Source: DASXTB01 sp036505615 (lineage in GTDB: Bacteria > Acidobacteriota > UBA6911 > JACQSX01). From it: DNA of 5,029 bases. A program made the position numbers and the translations under genes. Positions 4,874 to 5,029 of the stretch are shown piece after piece (position 1 is the first letter of the stretch; every line of letters begins with the position of its first letter). The stretch lies in NCBI GenBank assembly GCA_036505615.1, contig DASXTB010000216.1, positions 1 to 5,029 on the forward strand, written 5' to 3'. The notes beneath the pieces are model-generated. The model saw only the letters and a list, made by a program, of their open reading frames with translations, was not told where the DNA came from and made no database searches.

Positions 4874-5008
4874 TCGTCCCGGAGGGACGATTCGATAATA
4901 GCCCAGCGATTTATCGCTGGGAATGGGGTGAGCCAAAGAATAGGAGTCCCGTGGGGACGACTGAATCCCTAGCTGGCAATCCAAATCAGCCGTCCCTACG
5001 GGACTTCT
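4874..5008. repeat. Palindrome cluster: three GTCCC-NNN-GGGAC hairpins plus CCCAGCGA/TCGCTGGG
   Basis: The hairpins are TCGTCCC-GGA-GGGACGA (4874-4890), CCCAGCGA-TTTA-TCGCTGGG (4902-4921), GTCCC-GTG-GGGAC (4946-4958) and GTCCC-TAC-GGGAC (4992-5004). The last two also lie in a larger inverted repeat: 4942-4964 pairs with 4986-5008 (23 bp with one A-C mismatch and two G-T wobbles, 21-nt loop). From memory, such GTCCC/GGGAC and CCCAGCG/CGCTGGG elements are dispersed in Acidobacteriota intergenic DNA. Here the shared core with differing loops is direct evidence of a repeat family. Confidence 0.75.
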
Positions 5009-5029
5009 TGCTGTGAAGCTTCCTAAACC

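Larger units (their letters stand above)
4799..5029. other. Terminal 231 nt without a gene
   Basis: No supported coding sequence is seen after the DUF4097 stop. The stretch contains an A/T hairpin at 4830-4847 and a palindrome cluster at 4874-5008; the remainder is unremarkable. Any downstream gene lies outside the window. Confidence 0.6.

Noticed and set aside
4874..5008. CRISPR array
   Set aside because: The repeats are short hairpins with irregular spacing (about 72 and 46 nt), no uniform repeat-spacer structure and no cas gene.

Overview
The window reads as chromosomal DNA of a Gram-negative bacterium. There is an outer-membrane beta-barrel gene, and four products carry Sec-type signal peptides. 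The gene mix (DinB-like, DUF2911, DUF4097 and Spy/CpxP-like proteins, with long palindrome-rich gaps) resembles what I associate with Acidobacteriota. That placement is an inference from gene style; there is no rRNA or phylogenetic marker here. I see no tRNA, rRNA, CRISPR array, transposase or phage gene.

Left part (15-1804): a minus-strand outer-membrane beta-barrel gene is interrupted by one in-frame TAG. It is divergent from a plus-strand pair, a HIT-family nucleotide hydrolase/transferase and a secreted Spy/CpxP-like protein with a His-rich tail. These two are 5 nt apart and probably co-transcribed. Only 27 bp separate the chosen divergent starts.

Middle (1805-3549): a 281-nt non-coding gap holds several palindromes. 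It is followed by a compact three-gene group: a small CCPF-motif protein of unknown function, a DinB-fold metal-binding protein, and a secreted DUF2911 protein. Gaps are 2 nt and then an 89-nt overlap. The overlap looks like the result of a 1-nt loss in an A4G4 run that removed an ancestral DinB stop.

Right part (3550-5029): a 445-nt non-coding gap carries a hexamer-based long inverted repeat followed by a T run, plus several smaller hairpins and a GGGACAGAC/GTCTGTCCC palindrome. Next is a secreted DUF4097 beta-solenoid protein with a repeated Tyr-Lys-Gly turn. The last 231 nt have no gene but a dense cluster of GTCCC-NNN-GGGAC hairpins and a larger 23-bp inverted repeat.

The coding genes are ordinary envelope and stress-type accessory genes. 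The most unusual content is the non-coding repeat architecture, the nonsense codon in the barrel gene, the DinB/DUF2911 junction and the internally repeated DUF4097 protein. I found no clear evidence of a new defence or mobile system.
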